Source of the DNA: Campylobacter sp.
GTDB lineage: Bacteria; Campylobacterota; Campylobacteria; Campylobacterales; Campylobacteraceae
Direction of reading: 5' to 3'
NCBI GenBank assembly: GCA_030532465.1
Contig: JAUNLC010000004.1
Location: forward strand, 1 to 52,125
DNA: 52,125 nucleotides
Shown here: positions 1 to 8,306 of the stretch, in pieces
How positions within the stretch are numbered: the stretch's first letter is position 1
Layout: each line of letters begins with the position of its first letter
The notes under the pieces: generated by a model
The model's input: the letters and a program-made list of their open reading frames with translations, nothing else
Told to the model about the DNA's origin: nothing
Databases searched by the model: none
Made by a program: the position numbers and the translations under genes

Positions 1-56
1 GCGAGATAAAAATCCTTAGAGAATTCGGATATGAGGAGTATAAAAGACGAAATTAG
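1..56 (+). CDS. 3' end of an unidentified gene (partial)
   Basis: The frame starting at base 3 is open and ends with TAG at 54-56. It gives a 17-residue charged tail ending in REFGYEEYKRRN. A strong hairpin follows at 88-126, as expected after the end of a gene. The stretch is too short to identify a family. A gene for selenocysteine insertion would fit this neighbourhood, but nothing in the residues shows it. Confidence 0.4.
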   Translation, partial: EIKILREFGYEEYKRRN

Positions 57-87
57 TCTTTAAAATTTTTCAAATTCGATATTTGTT

Positions 88-126
88 GATAACGGCTAAA
101 GTTTAAATTTCGCTTTGGTCGTTATC
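88..126 (+). terminator. Hairpin after the partial gene, putative terminator
   Basis: Bases 88-101 (GATAACGGCTAAAG) pair over all 14 positions with 113-126 (CTTTGGTCGTTATC), counting two G:U pairs. The loop is 11 bases. No T-run follows, so it may act as a weak or bidirectional terminator, or stabilise a 3' end. The rest of 127-335 is AT-rich leader with TATAAT at 230-235 and TATAGT at 275-280 as -10 candidates for the fdh operon. Confidence 0.5.
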
Positions 127-335
127 AAAATGCACTGTATTTAACTTCTGTAAAATTTGATGAAGATTGCCTAAAATTTGTAACTTTTATATTATGCCGC
201 CAAAGCATATTTAAGCCAACTTTAATTTTTATAATTTATATTTTATTAAGTATATTCGCTAAGCTGATTGGTAGTATAGTTTCATCGTAGAAAAGTTTTT
301 GCTTTGATACTAAAGATAAATTTAAAGGATTTTGC

Positions 336-1052
336 GTGGCAACCGCTTCGGATATACTCGCAGCTAGAGCGCTTTACTATTCGCTTTTTTCAAGGTTGTT
401 TGTATTTAACGTTGAAAAAGATAGATTTGAGGGCGTAAGTAAGATGCTTGGGCTTATTGGCGCGTCAAGTTTGGACGATGAGTCAAACGCCGCAGCTATG
501 AGGCTTAGCGCAAATTTTATCGAGCCAAATCCGCAAAGCGTGATAGATGAGTATGACGACATATTTCACGCGCCGCCAAGACCGCTTAGAAATAGCTTTT
601 CTTACTATGACGAAGGTTATGAAGTAGGGCATGCTTGCGCCGATATCAAAAGACTTCTTTTAAAGACGGACATCAGAAGAGACGAGAAGAAATTTAAAGA
701 AAACGAAGATAGCGTGGGCTTTGTCTTTACGATTATGAGCGAATTTATACAAAGGATTATGGACGGCAAAGGCGAATACGAGGAGTTTTCAGCCGAGCTT
801 TTTAAAAAGATTATAAATCCTTGCATAGACGAGTTTTGCGATAAGCTCTTTATGCATGATGCGGCTAAAATTTATAAAGATGCGGCGATCTTGCTTAAAA
901 ATTTTATAGAGTTTGAGAGAATTTACTATGACGTCGCAAAACCGATTAGCGATAGCGAGCTAAATAAAAAAAGCTCGGGACTTTCGCGTTCAGAGACGAT
1001 TAGACGAGAGAAAAATAGAGTTAGGAAACTAAAATCACAAGGAGAGGGTTGA
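336..1052 (+). CDS. TorD/DmsD-family chaperone for formate dehydrogenase
   Basis: This is a 238-residue cytoplasmic protein of the TorD family. These chaperones bind the Tat signal and apoprotein of molybdoenzymes until the cofactor is inserted. The central segment has the family-type run of prolines followed by a conserved patch, SYYDEGYEVGHA (about residues 88-99). The C-terminus is a basic tail rich in Arg and Lys. The start is GTG, with AAAGGA six bases upstream. It is the first gene of the fdh operon, and its stop overlaps the ATG of the next gene (TGATG). The client is therefore probably FdhA, which carries the Tat signal. The family call comes from sequence pattern and context; the client is inferred. 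Confidence 0.85.
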   Translation: MATASDILAARALYYSLFSRLFVFNVEKDRFEGVSKMLGLIGASSLDDESNAAAMRLSANFIEPNPQSVIDEYDDIFHAPPRPLRNSFSYYDEGYEVGHACADIKRLLLKTDIRRDEKKFKENEDSVGFVFTIMSEFIQRIMDGKGEYEEFSAELFKKIINPCIDEFCDKLFMHDAAKIYKDAAILLKNFIEFERIYYDVAKPISDSELNKKSSGLSRSETIRREKNRVRKLKSQGEG

Positions 1053-1231
1053 TGGAGAAGAATAGACGAGAGTTTTTAAAAAAGCTCGGCATTGCAGGTA
1101 GCGTTGCCGTAGCTTCCGCAGGAGCCGCGTATGCAGCTAGCTCAAATTTAAAAAGCGGAAAGAGCAAAAAAAACGAGGTGCTTTATACAAGAAGCAAGAC
1201 TTGGGAATTTTATTATAAACAAGCAAATTAA
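1052..1231 (+). CDS. Small Tat-signal protein of the formate dehydrogenase region
   Basis: This 59-residue protein begins with a clear twin-arginine signal (NRREFLKKLG, then an Ala/Gly/Val-rich stretch ending AAYAAS). About 30 polar, basic residues remain after likely cleavage. It resembles the short Tat-target proteins found beside formate dehydrogenases in several proteobacteria (the TIGR02811 type, from memory). It has no cofactor ligands. It sits between the TorD chaperone and fdhA. I place the start at the ATG at 1052, which overlaps the upstream stop and follows AAGGAG. A TTG at 1049 would add one residue. Its role is unknown; an export or assembly partner of FdhAB is the natural guess. 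Confidence 0.8.
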   Translation: MEKNRREFLKKLGIAGSVAVASAGAAYAASSNLKSGKSKKNEVLYTRSKTWEFYYKQAN

Positions 1232-1261
1232 TAAAATAAAGAAATTTAAAAAGGAAAATAT

Positions 1262-4096
1262 ATGTCGCAAGCTAATATACCTAGCACACTTGCGCCAAAC
1301 AGAATCGGTCGTAGATCGTTTCTAAAGATGGCGTCGCTTGCTACGGCTATAGGCTCTGTTAGCGGACTCGCCGCAAGCGGAGTAACTAGAGAGGCAAGCA
1401 ATGAAGAGATGAAAAACCCGTTTCCGAATTCTCGCGTCGTAAAGAGTGTTTGTACGGCGTGTTCGGTTGGATGCGGAGTTTTAGCCGAAGTTGAAAACGG
1501 AGTTTGGGTTCGCCAAGAGGTAGCTCAAGATCACCCCGTAAGTGCCGGCGGACACTGCTGTAAGGGCAGCGATATGATCGACATGGTTCGCTCTCATTGT
1601 CGCGTTAAATACCCTATGGTTAAAGAAAACGGGAAATGGAAAAGGATAAGCTACGAAGAGGCTTTTGACAGAATAGGCGCTCAGCTTAAAAAGTATAGAG
1701 AGAAAAATCCCGAGCAGGTAATGTTTCTAGGCTCTGCCAAGGTTAGCAACGAACAAAGCTACTATATAAGCAAATTCGCCGCTATGTTTGGGACGAATAA
1801 CCTAGATCACCAAGCTAGAATTTGACATAGCGCAACAGTCGCCGGTGTGGCGAATACGTGGGGTTACGGCGCGATGACAAACCACCTTGGAGATATCCAA
1901 AACGCAAAATCGATATTTATAATAGGAGCAAATCCGGCGGTAAATCACCCCGTAGGATTTAGACACTTTTTAAAAGCCAAAGAAAATAACGGCGCTAAGC
2001 TTATCGTAGTTGATCCAAGATATACAAGAACTGCGGCAAAAGCCGATTATTTCGCTCAAATTCGTCCGGGAACGGATATCCCGTTTATGTATGGAATGAT
2101 GAATTTGATCTTTGAAAACGGCTGGGAAGATAAGAAATTTATAGACGATAGAACTTACGGTATCGACGTAATCAGGCAAGAAGCGAAAAAATGGACCCCT
2201 GAAGTGGTTGAGGACGTAACGGGAGTAAAAGCCGAGACATTAAAAGAGATAACCGAAGTTTTTGCCAAGAATAAACCGGGCTCCGTCGTATGGGCTATGG
2301 GTCTAACTCAACACACCATAGGAAGCTCAAACACTCGTATAGCTCCTATACTTCAGCTAGTTTTAGGCAACATGGGCGTAAGCGGCGGAGGCTGTAATAT
2401 CCTTCGCGGTCATGATAACGTCCAAGGCGCAAGCGATATGGCAAACGCTCCTGATAGCTTGCCGGGGTATTATTCTAAAAACGAAGGCTCTTGGAAGTAT
2501 TTTGCCAAGATGTGGAAGGTTGATTACGAGTGGCTGCAAGGAAATTTCGTTAATCCTGAATGGATGTTTAAACCGGGATTTACTCTTGCTCGATGGTGGG
2601 CCGGACCGCTTGACGGAAAGAACGGAAACGATCCTATAGAAAATGCGGGAGATAGCCTAAAAGCGTTATTTGTCATAGGAAACGGCATCACTTCTACTGC
2701 TCAGCAAACAAAGGTGCAAGAGGGTCTTGATAATCTTGAACTTCTAATTTTGGCCGATCCTTTCGTAAACGAAGCTGGTATCATCACAAATAAAAAAGAC
2801 AATATATTTTTACTTCCTTCGGCTACTCAGTTTGAATCAAGCGGTTCGGTGGTAGCTACCAATAGAAGCGGTCAATGGAGATCTCAAGCGGTTGAGCCTC
2901 TTTATGAGAGTAAGCCCGATCAAGAGATTTTATTTGAGCTTGCTAAGCGCATAGGATTTTATGACGAGCTAACCAGAACTATTCGCGATGAAAACGGCAA
3001 TATCCAGTGGCCTGAAGCCGCTACCAGAGAGATAGCAAACGTAGTAAAGAGTATCGGACTTACGGGCTGGACACCGGAGAGACTTAAAAACCATCAAGAA
3101 AACTGGGATAAATTTGATGAAAAAACTCTGCTTGGTAAAAAAGGCACTCCCGTAGAGGGTGAATACTACGGCTTACCGTGGCCTTGCTGGACTACAAGCC
3201 ACTGCGGAAGCCCGAATTTATACGATATAAATACACCTGTCGCAAAAGGCGGTATGGGCTTTAGAAACCGCTTCGGTTTGGAGCATAACGGCATAAATCA
3301 GTTAGCGGGCGAAGGAAGCGCGCCTGTAGGCGGAGCGGCAAGCGGCGGATATCCTCAAATCACAAAAGAAAACATTGAAAAAGTTTTAGGCATAACTTTA
3401 AGCGAAGAAGAGAAGGCTAAAATAGGCGCTACATGGGCGACCGATGATAGCAATATCATAGCCGAAAAATGTATGCAAAAGGGCATAGCTCCTTACGGAA
3501 ACGCAAGAGCAAGAGCGATAGTTTGGACCTTTGCGGATCAAATTCCTATTCATAGAGAGCCGATTCACTCTCCAAGAACCGATCTTGCCAAGAAGTATCC
3601 AAGCTTTAAAGATAAGCCAAATCACTACCGCGTATTTACAAAATACGATAGCTTGCAGCAAAGCAAGGATTTTGCTAAAGAGTTCCCTATAAATTTAATA
3701 ACCGCAAGACTTGTAAATTTAAACGGTGCGGGTATGGAAAATAGGGCTAGTATGTATCTGGCGCGATTAACCCCTGAGATGTTTGCGGATATCAATCCGG
3801 AGCTTGCCAAGAAATACGATATCAAAAACGGAGATATGGTGTGGATACACTCTCCTGAGGGAACTAAGATAAAGGTTAAGGCAAGACTTGTGCATTCTGT
3901 GCTACCTGATATGATATTCTTGCCGTTTCACTTCACGGGCGTTATGCAAGGTGTCGATATGACGGGAAATTTCCCTGAGGGAACTAAGCCGTATGCATCG
4001 GGCGAGAGTGCAAATACGATAACGAACTACGGATATGACATAGTAACGCAAATTCCGGAAACAAAAGGCGGTCTATGCCGCATAGAAAAGGCGTAA
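1262..4096 (+). CDS. fdhA: Formate dehydrogenase large subunit, selenocysteine-containing
   Basis: This is the catalytic subunit of the periplasmic formate dehydrogenase, oxidising formate to CO2 at a molybdenum or tungsten bis-pterin centre. The gene reads through an in-frame TGA at 1823-1825 (Sec188). The frame continues without a break as U-H-S-A-T, the usual residues after the active-site Sec, giving 944 residues in all. Residues 14-22 carry a Tat signal (RR at 17-18). C64, C67, C71 and C99 or C100 bind a 4Fe-4S cluster. The molybdopterin oxidoreductase domains and the C-terminal dinucleotide-binding domain follow. A SECIS-like hairpin lies right after the TGA. fdhB starts one base after the stop. 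A frame break is unlikely because both halves are full, collinear family sequence. Confidence 0.97.
1823..1853 (+). promoter_or_regulatory. UGA(Sec) codon and bacterial SECIS hairpin in fdhA
   Basis: The TGA at 1823-1825 is followed exactly 18 bases later by a loop GGTGT (1844-1848). A 5-bp GC-rich stem closes it: TCGCC 1839-1843 with GGCGA 1849-1853. In E. coli fdhF the GGU loop recognised by SelB also begins 18 bases after the UGA. The stem strength, GGU in the loop and spacing all fit a functional bacterial SECIS. The element lies within coding sequence. Confidence 0.85.
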
Positions 4097-4097
4097 T

Positions 4098-4718
4098 ATG
4101 AGTGCTATAACAAGACTTAAATTTTATTGCGATGATGATAGATGTATTGATTGTAACGGCTGTTCGGTAGCGTGCGATGAGGCTCACGAGCTTCCTATGG
4201 GAGTTCGCCGCCGCCGTGTTATAACCCTAAACGAAGGTGTGGTCGGCAAAGAGGTTTCAACCTCTATCGCTTGTATGCACTGCGAAGATGCTCCGTGCTC
4301 TTTGGTTTGTCCGGTTGATTGTTTTTATATCAGAAACGACGGAATAGTCCTTCACGATAAGGAAATTTGCATAGGCTGCGGATACTGCTTGTATGCTTGT
4401 CCTTTCGGCGCTCCGCAATTTCCAAAAACAGGAGTTTTCGGAGTAAAAGGCTCTATGGATAAGTGCACCATGTGCGCGGGAGGCCCTGAACCTACAAATA
4501 GCGAACACGAGCGTGAAGAGTATGGGCAAAACAGAATTTCCGAGGGCAAAGTGCCCGTTTGTGCGGCAATGTGTTCGACTAAAGCTTTACTTGTGGGAGA
4601 ATCTGATATAATTGAAAAAATTTATCAAGACAGAGTAAGCGCGAGGGGATACGGTGTGAAAAATATCAAAGAATCACCTTCTTGGAAGATCGCTTATTAC
4701 ACAAAGGATAGGGTATGA
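4098..4718 (+). CDS. fdhB: Formate dehydrogenase iron-sulfur subunit
   Basis: This 206-residue ferredoxin-type subunit relays electrons from FdhA to the membrane cytochrome b. Cys residues fall in four groups able to bind four 4Fe-4S clusters: C11/C16/C19/C22/C26, C59/C62/C67/C71/C75, C91/C94/C97/C101, and C123/C126 with C155/C159. There is no signal peptide, so it is presumably carried through the Tat system with FdhA. It starts one base after fdhA, and its stop overlaps fdhC by four bases (ATGA). Length and cysteine layout match the periplasmic FDH beta subunits of Campylobacter and Wolinella. Confidence 0.95.
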   Translation: MSAITRLKFYCDDDRCIDCNGCSVACDEAHELPMGVRRRRVITLNEGVVGKEVSTSIACMHCEDAPCSLVCPVDCFYIRNDGIVLHDKEICIGCGYCLYACPFGAPQFPKTGVFGVKGSMDKCTMCAGGPEPTNSEHEREEYGQNRISEGKVPVCAAMCSTKALLVGESDIIEKIYQDRVSARGYGVKNIKESPSWKIAYYTKDRV

Positions 4719-5620
4719 CGAGAATTTTTGTTTTTCTTTCTATGGCTTTTGGTGCGTTGTTTGCCAATGCGGGCACGAGCACCAATCAATACGATAGCAA
4801 TATATGGGCTGCGGGCAGGGTGGAAAATATAAAGCCTTACGAAGACGGCTTTGGACCGCTTTTTACATTTATCCAGGGTAACGACTATTTCGCATTCGGC
4901 GTAGTTGCGATAATTGCCGCGGTTATTTTTGCATTTGTTTTGCACTTTTTAATCATAGGTCCAAAACACTTTTCGCATGACGGCAAGAAAATTTACGCAT
5001 TCGGAGTGATTGAGCGCGTATCTCACGCTCTTGCGGCGGTATCTTGGGTGATCCTTGTGCCAACGGGCATTATCATGATGTGGGGAGATCTCTTTGGCGG
5101 CGGAACTTTCGTTAGGATCTGTAAGAATTTGCACGGTATATCTACCATAATCTTTGCGGTTTCGGTTCCTCCTATGATTTTGTATTGGACTAAAAGAATG
5201 CTTCCTGCTATCTATGATATAAAATGGATGATGATAGTGGGCGGCTATCTTTCAAAGGTTAAGCGTCCTGTGCCGGCCGGCAAATTTAACGCTGGACAAA
5301 AGGCATGGTATTGGATAGCTATTCCGGGTGGAGTGGTTATGATAGCTACCGGAGCTGCTATGTATTTCCTAGACTTTTCAACTCCAAACGTAGCGGGATG
5401 GCTTGGAATGAGCCAGATAGAGGTGCTTAGACTTTCGGCTATCATCCACAACATCTTAGGGATCGTTTGTGCTGTTTTCTTCCTTGTGCATATCTATATG
5501 GCGGCTATCGCGATTCACGGAGCGATCTGGTCTATGGTTACGGGATATAAAGAGGAAGAAGAGGTCGCTATACTTCATAGCTACTGGTATAAAGAGCTTC
5601 AAAGCAAGGGTCAAATTTAA
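4715..5620 (+). CDS. fdhC: Formate dehydrogenase cytochrome b subunit
   Basis: This 301-residue membrane subunit passes electrons from FdhB to menaquinone. An N-terminal signal-like helix ends near residue 19 (FANAGTS). A periplasmic segment and at least four hydrophobic helices follow. His residues near helix ends (HFLIIG, ERVSHALAAV, NLHGIS, IIHNILG, LVHIYMA) are candidate haem b ligands, as in FdnI-type cytochromes b556. It is the last gene of the fdhABC set and is followed by a perfect hairpin at 5629-5656. Confidence 0.93.
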   Translation: MTRIFVFLSMAFGALFANAGTSTNQYDSNIWAAGRVENIKPYEDGFGPLFTFIQGNDYFAFGVVAIIAAVIFAFVLHFLIIGPKHFSHDGKKIYAFGVIERVSHALAAVSWVILVPTGIIMMWGDLFGGGTFVRICKNLHGISTIIFAVSVPPMILYWTKRMLPAIYDIKWMMIVGGYLSKVKRPVPAGKFNAGQKAWYWIAIPGGVVMIATGAAMYFLDFSTPNVAGWLGMSQIEVLRLSAIIHNILGIVCAVFFLVHIYMAAIAIHGAIWSMVTGYKEEEEVAILHSYWYKELQSKGQI

Positions 5621-5628
5621 AGACTCAC

Positions 5629-5656
5629 AAAGGGAATTTGAGTTCAAATTCCCTTT
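5629..5656 (+). terminator. Terminator-like hairpin after fdhC
   Basis: AAAGGGAATTTGA (5629-5641) and TCAAATTCCCTTT (5644-5656) form a perfect 13-bp inverted repeat eight bases after the fdhC stop. It is followed by TTTAAATC rather than a long T-run. It may end most fdhABC transcripts. A TACAAT at 5771-5776 could restart transcription for fdhD. The 210-base gap up to fdhD holds no convincing gene. Confidence 0.6.
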
Positions 5657-5830
5657 AAATCTAAACTTTAAGAAATATGCTAAAAAATCATATCTAAATA
5701 GCTCTCTAGCAGCTGGTATTACGCTACAAACTAAGTTTAAGTTTTATGCTTTATTTAAGACAAAATCTAATACAATTCAAATGTAAATTTTGATAGAACT
5801 TGTAGCTATTAAAATTTTTAAAGGAAATCT

Positions 5831-6613
5831 ATGCAGCCTATCTATACTACGCAAATTACTAAGTTTAAAGGCGGTGAGAAGTTTTTAAAAGATGATATCT
5901 TGGTTCGTGAGATCAAGCTTGAAATTTATATAAACGGTAAAAAATTCGGTGCTATGATGGCAACTCCGGTGGATCAAGACGCACTTGCGGTAGGATATCT
6001 GATAAGTGAAAATATCATCTCTAAACCAAGCGATATAAGCGAAGTAAGAGTTGATGATGATGGACTTAGCGTAAGGATAACCGCAAAGGTCAATGAAAAA
6101 AGCATGCAGCGATTTGACGAAGAGGCGATCATAATAAGCGGCTGCGGCAGGGGTCAAACGGCAAATATCGATCCTGACGAGATGGCGGCTAGGATCGTAA
6201 GGTCCGAGATTAAGTTTAAAAAAGATGAAATTTTAAGGCAGATGGGGCAGTTTTACACCCAATGCGAGCTTTACGAGATGACGGGGTGCGTTCATACCGC
6301 CAAGCTTTATGTAGATGAAAAAACATTTTTTATAGGTGAGGATATAGCCCAGCACAACACTATAGATAAGGCTGTGGGTAAGGCCTGTTTGGCCGGGGCT
6401 GATCTTAGTAAGACATTTTTGATGGTTAGCGGAAGACTAAGTTCTGAAATGGTTGCAAAAGCCGTTATGCACACTGTCCCTGTGCTGGTTTCAAGAACAG
6501 CTCCAACTAGCCTTGGAGTCGTGATAGCGCGTAAATTTGAGCTTACTCTTTGCGGATTTGCAAGGGGTGAGAATATAAACGTTTATAGCGGCCTTGAGAG
6601 GATTATAGAGTGA
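5831..6613 (+). CDS. fdhD: FdhD, sulfurtransferase/accessory protein for formate dehydrogenase
   Basis: FdhD delivers sulfur from IscS to the molybdenum cofactor and is needed for active formate dehydrogenase. The 260 residues have the family fold order, including the VDQDALAVGYLISE helix (near residues 47-60), the SGCGRGQT loop (C105) and the C-terminal SGRLSSEMV and VSRTAPTSLGVVIA motifs that contact the cofactor. E. coli has two Cys in the loop (CGVC); here only the first is present. AAAGGA precedes the ATG. The stop overlaps the GTG start of the next gene (GTGA), so the regulator is translationally coupled. Confidence 0.93.
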   Translation: MQPIYTTQITKFKGGEKFLKDDILVREIKLEIYINGKKFGAMMATPVDQDALAVGYLISENIISKPSDISEVRVDDDGLSVRITAKVNEKSMQRFDEEAIIISGCGRGQTANIDPDEMAARIVRSEIKFKKDEILRQMGQFYTQCELYEMTGCVHTAKLYVDEKTFFIGEDIAQHNTIDKAVGKACLAGADLSKTFLMVSGRLSSEMVAKAVMHTVPVLVSRTAPTSLGVVIARKFELTLCGFARGENINVYSGLERIIE

Positions 6614-7335
6614 GTAAAGAGGTAGAAAATTTAATAAATGAGCTGTTAAATTCAAACGGTAGGCTTGATTGCGGTTCGGCGTTTAAAATTTCGGCTAAGA
6701 CGAAAACGCCTATCGAAGAGGTAGGCAAGATAGCTTCAAATATAGGCGTAAAGATCGATAATTGCGAGCTTGGTCAGTTTGGAAAGCTTGATTGCGAAAG
6801 CGGAAGCGTAGAAATTTTAGCCAAGCTTGAGCCATTTTTGGACGAAAAAAGAAGGATATTTTGCGCCGACGGTAGAGATGCGGCAAAGGGAGTGGGGCTA
6901 AAGAAAATTCGCTCAACTTTAAAAGATTATAAGATCGATGTAAAATACTGCAAGCTGGGCTGTTTTAAAGAGAAAAAGGGTAAGAAAATGGTAGTAAAAA
7001 CTAAAACTTGGATAGAAAATAACGAAGGCGAGCTCATCTTTGGCAAGGGTAAAACAGAAGTGCTTGAGGTGATCGCTCAGGTGGGCTCTATCTCTAAGGC
7101 GGCTGAAATTTTAGGGATGAATTACAAAAAATGCTGGAATCACCTTCAAATTTTGCAAAAAAATATGAAAGAGGAGCTTGTAAACACCAAGCAAGGCGGA
7201 GGAGATAACGCGGGAACTACGCTAAATGAGCGCGCTTATGAGCTCATTAACGCATATAAGCAGCTTCAAGCCGACATCGAAGAGTATGCAAACAAGAGAT
7301 TTAAAGAGCTGTTTATCAAAAAAGAAGAGAAGTAG
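6610..7335 (+). CDS. ModE-like HTH regulator with a duplicated Cys-containing N-terminal domain
   Basis: Residues about 127-215 form a ModE/LysR-type winged helix (GKGKTEVLEVIAQ, then GSISKAAEILGMNYKKCW). No TOBE/Mop molybdate-binding domain follows. Instead the first 120 residues hold two similar segments. One spans about 17-58 (C21, C52, ending NCELGQFG). The other spans about 80-119 (C85, C114, C118, ending YCKLGCF). I cannot name this domain. It begins with GTG overlapping the fdhD stop, so it is made with FdhD and most likely controls the fdh or selenium genes. The C. jejuni counterpart, as I recall, is Cj1507c, described as ModE-like. The ligand is unknown. Confidence 0.8.
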   Translation: MSKEVENLINELLNSNGRLDCGSAFKISAKTKTPIEEVGKIASNIGVKIDNCELGQFGKLDCESGSVEILAKLEPFLDEKRRIFCADGRDAAKGVGLKKIRSTLKDYKIDVKYCKLGCFKEKKGKKMVVKTKTWIENNEGELIFGKGKTEVLEVIAQVGSISKAAEILGMNYKKCWNHLQILQKNMKEELVNTKQGGGDNAGTTLNERAYELINAYKQLQADIEEYANKRFKELFIKKEEK

Positions 7336-7361
7336 CAACCAAATTTATACAAGGGAGAAAA

Positions 7362-7550
7362 ATGTATATCAAACTAAACGACAGAGTTTATCTTAACAAA
7401 GATAAGATCACTAGAGTAAAAGTCGATAGCGTGCAAGACGGTATCAGAATCCGCTTTTACGAGGGGCAAAATCAAGTCGCAAAGAGCGGAAAATTCGAAA
7501 GTGAAGCAAAAGCCATAGAGTGGCTTGAGGCAAACTTCATTAACAAATAA
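7362..7550 (+). CDS. 62-residue protein of unknown function between the fdh and selenium genes
   Basis: This is a soluble, mixed-charge protein (MYIKLNDRVYLNKDKITRVK...), with beta-strand-like alternation in the first 45 residues and an amphipathic C-terminal helix (EAKAIEWLEANF). It has a good AAGGGAG ribosome site eight bases before the ATG. It lies 26 bases after the ModE-like regulator and is followed by a strong hairpin, so it ends that operon. It has no Cys and no membrane segment. I do not recognise the family. Position suggests a link to formate dehydrogenase or selenium handling, but that is context only. Confidence 0.65.
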   Translation: MYIKLNDRVYLNKDKITRVKVDSVQDGIRIRFYEGQNQVAKSGKFESEAKAIEWLEANFINK

Positions 7551-7561
7551 CAACCACAAAA

Positions 7562-7584
7562 GGCGCTAGGCAAGGCTTGGCGCC
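7562..7584 (+). terminator. GC-rich hairpin ending the fdhD-regulator operon
   Basis: GGCGCTAGGC (7562-7571) and GCTTGGCGCC (7575-7584) form a 10-bp stem with two G:U pairs around an AAG loop. AAATTT follows. It lies 12 bases after a stop codon and upstream of a new promoter, consistent with termination. Confidence 0.65.
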
Positions 7585-7638
7585 AAATTTCCGCTATACA
7601 ACCTATCAAATTAACCCTCTCTTTAAAATTTAAAATGA

Positions 7639-7644
7639 TATAAT
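7639..7644 (+). promoter_or_regulatory. -10 box for yedF-selD
   Basis: A perfect TATAAT preceded by TGA lies about 65 bases before yedF, after the terminator hairpin at 7562-7584. A/T-rich sequence lies upstream with no clear -35 box, typical of the Campylobacter sigma-70 class. It gives an untranslated leader of roughly 60 bases. Confidence 0.55.
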
Positions 7645-7709
7645 TATCCTTAAGCTTCAAGGTTTGTTGGCGAGATAGCCGATTTGAAGAGACAATAAAA
7701 AGGAACAAC

Positions 7710-8306
7710 ATGAGAATAGATTGTAGAAATTTAGAGTGCCCGCAGCCCGTTATAAATACCAAAAACGCGCTAAATGAGCTAAAAGAGGGCGAGAACTTAG
7801 AAATCCTAATCAACGCCGTAGCTCCAAAAGAGAACATCAGCCGCTTTTTAAACAGTCAAAATATCAAATTTAGCCTTCAGGAAAACGGCAATGAGACGCT
7901 GATAACCGCTATTAAAGGCCAAGCTAGCATAAAGGCTGAAAATTTCGACGAATTTGTTTGTGAAGTGCCTAAAAAAATCGGCAAAATAGTATATATAAAC
8001 GAAGAGCACGCAGGCAGCGGACCTATAGGCGTGGCACTTATGTCAAAATTTATAGGCGCGCTTCTTCAGCTTGAAACTAAGCCTTATGCGGTAATCTGCG
8101 TAAATAACGCCGTTAAGATGACAACCGATCGCGGACATCCTAGCTTTGGGGCGCTAAAGGAGCTTGAGAAAGCGGGCGTGAAAATTCTAAGTTGCGGAAG
8201 TTGCTTGGAGGCTTATAAGCTGGTTGATAAACTAAGCATAGGCGATATCACAAATGCCTATGAGGTCGTTGATCTACTCTCAAAATACGATGTGATAAAA
8301 CTATGA
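7710..8306 (+). CDS. yedF: YedF, two-domain sulfurtransferase-like selenium metabolism protein
   Basis: The 198 residues combine an N-terminal TusA-like domain, with the CPxP motif at C10-P11-Q-P13, and a C-terminal DsrE/DsrF-like domain (about residues 95-195). The C-terminal domain carries the Cys pair in ILSCGSCLEAY. This arrangement defines the YedF family, which occurs with selD in selenium-using bacteria and may carry reactive selenium or sulfur as a persulfide or perselenide. The stop overlaps the selD ATG by four bases (ATGA), implying coupled translation. The selenium role is inferred from family and linkage. Confidence 0.9.
   Translation: MRIDCRNLECPQPVINTKNALNELKEGENLEILINAVAPKENISRFLNSQNIKFSLQENGNETLITAIKGQASIKAENFDEFVCEVPKKIGKIVYINEEHAGSGPIGVALMSKFIGALLQLETKPYAVICVNNAVKMTTDRGHPSFGALKELEKAGVKILSCGSCLEAYKLVDKLSIGDITNAYEVVDLLSKYDVIKL

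Noticed and set aside
1262-4096. fdhA looks like two genes split by a stop codon, a possible pseudogene
   Set aside because: The stop is a TGA at the conserved Sec position, followed by the expected His-Ser-Ala residues, a SECIS-like hairpin with E. coli spacing, and a tRNA-Sec in the same window.
5469-5786. A 105-residue reading frame across the fdhC end and the following gap
   Set aside because: Two thirds lie inside fdhC in another frame, there is no ribosome site, and it runs through the hairpin at 5629-5656.
7472-7837. Antisense 121-residue reading frame over the yedF promoter
   Set aside because: It overlaps the 62-residue gene, a strong hairpin, a -10 box and the yedF start, and has no family features.
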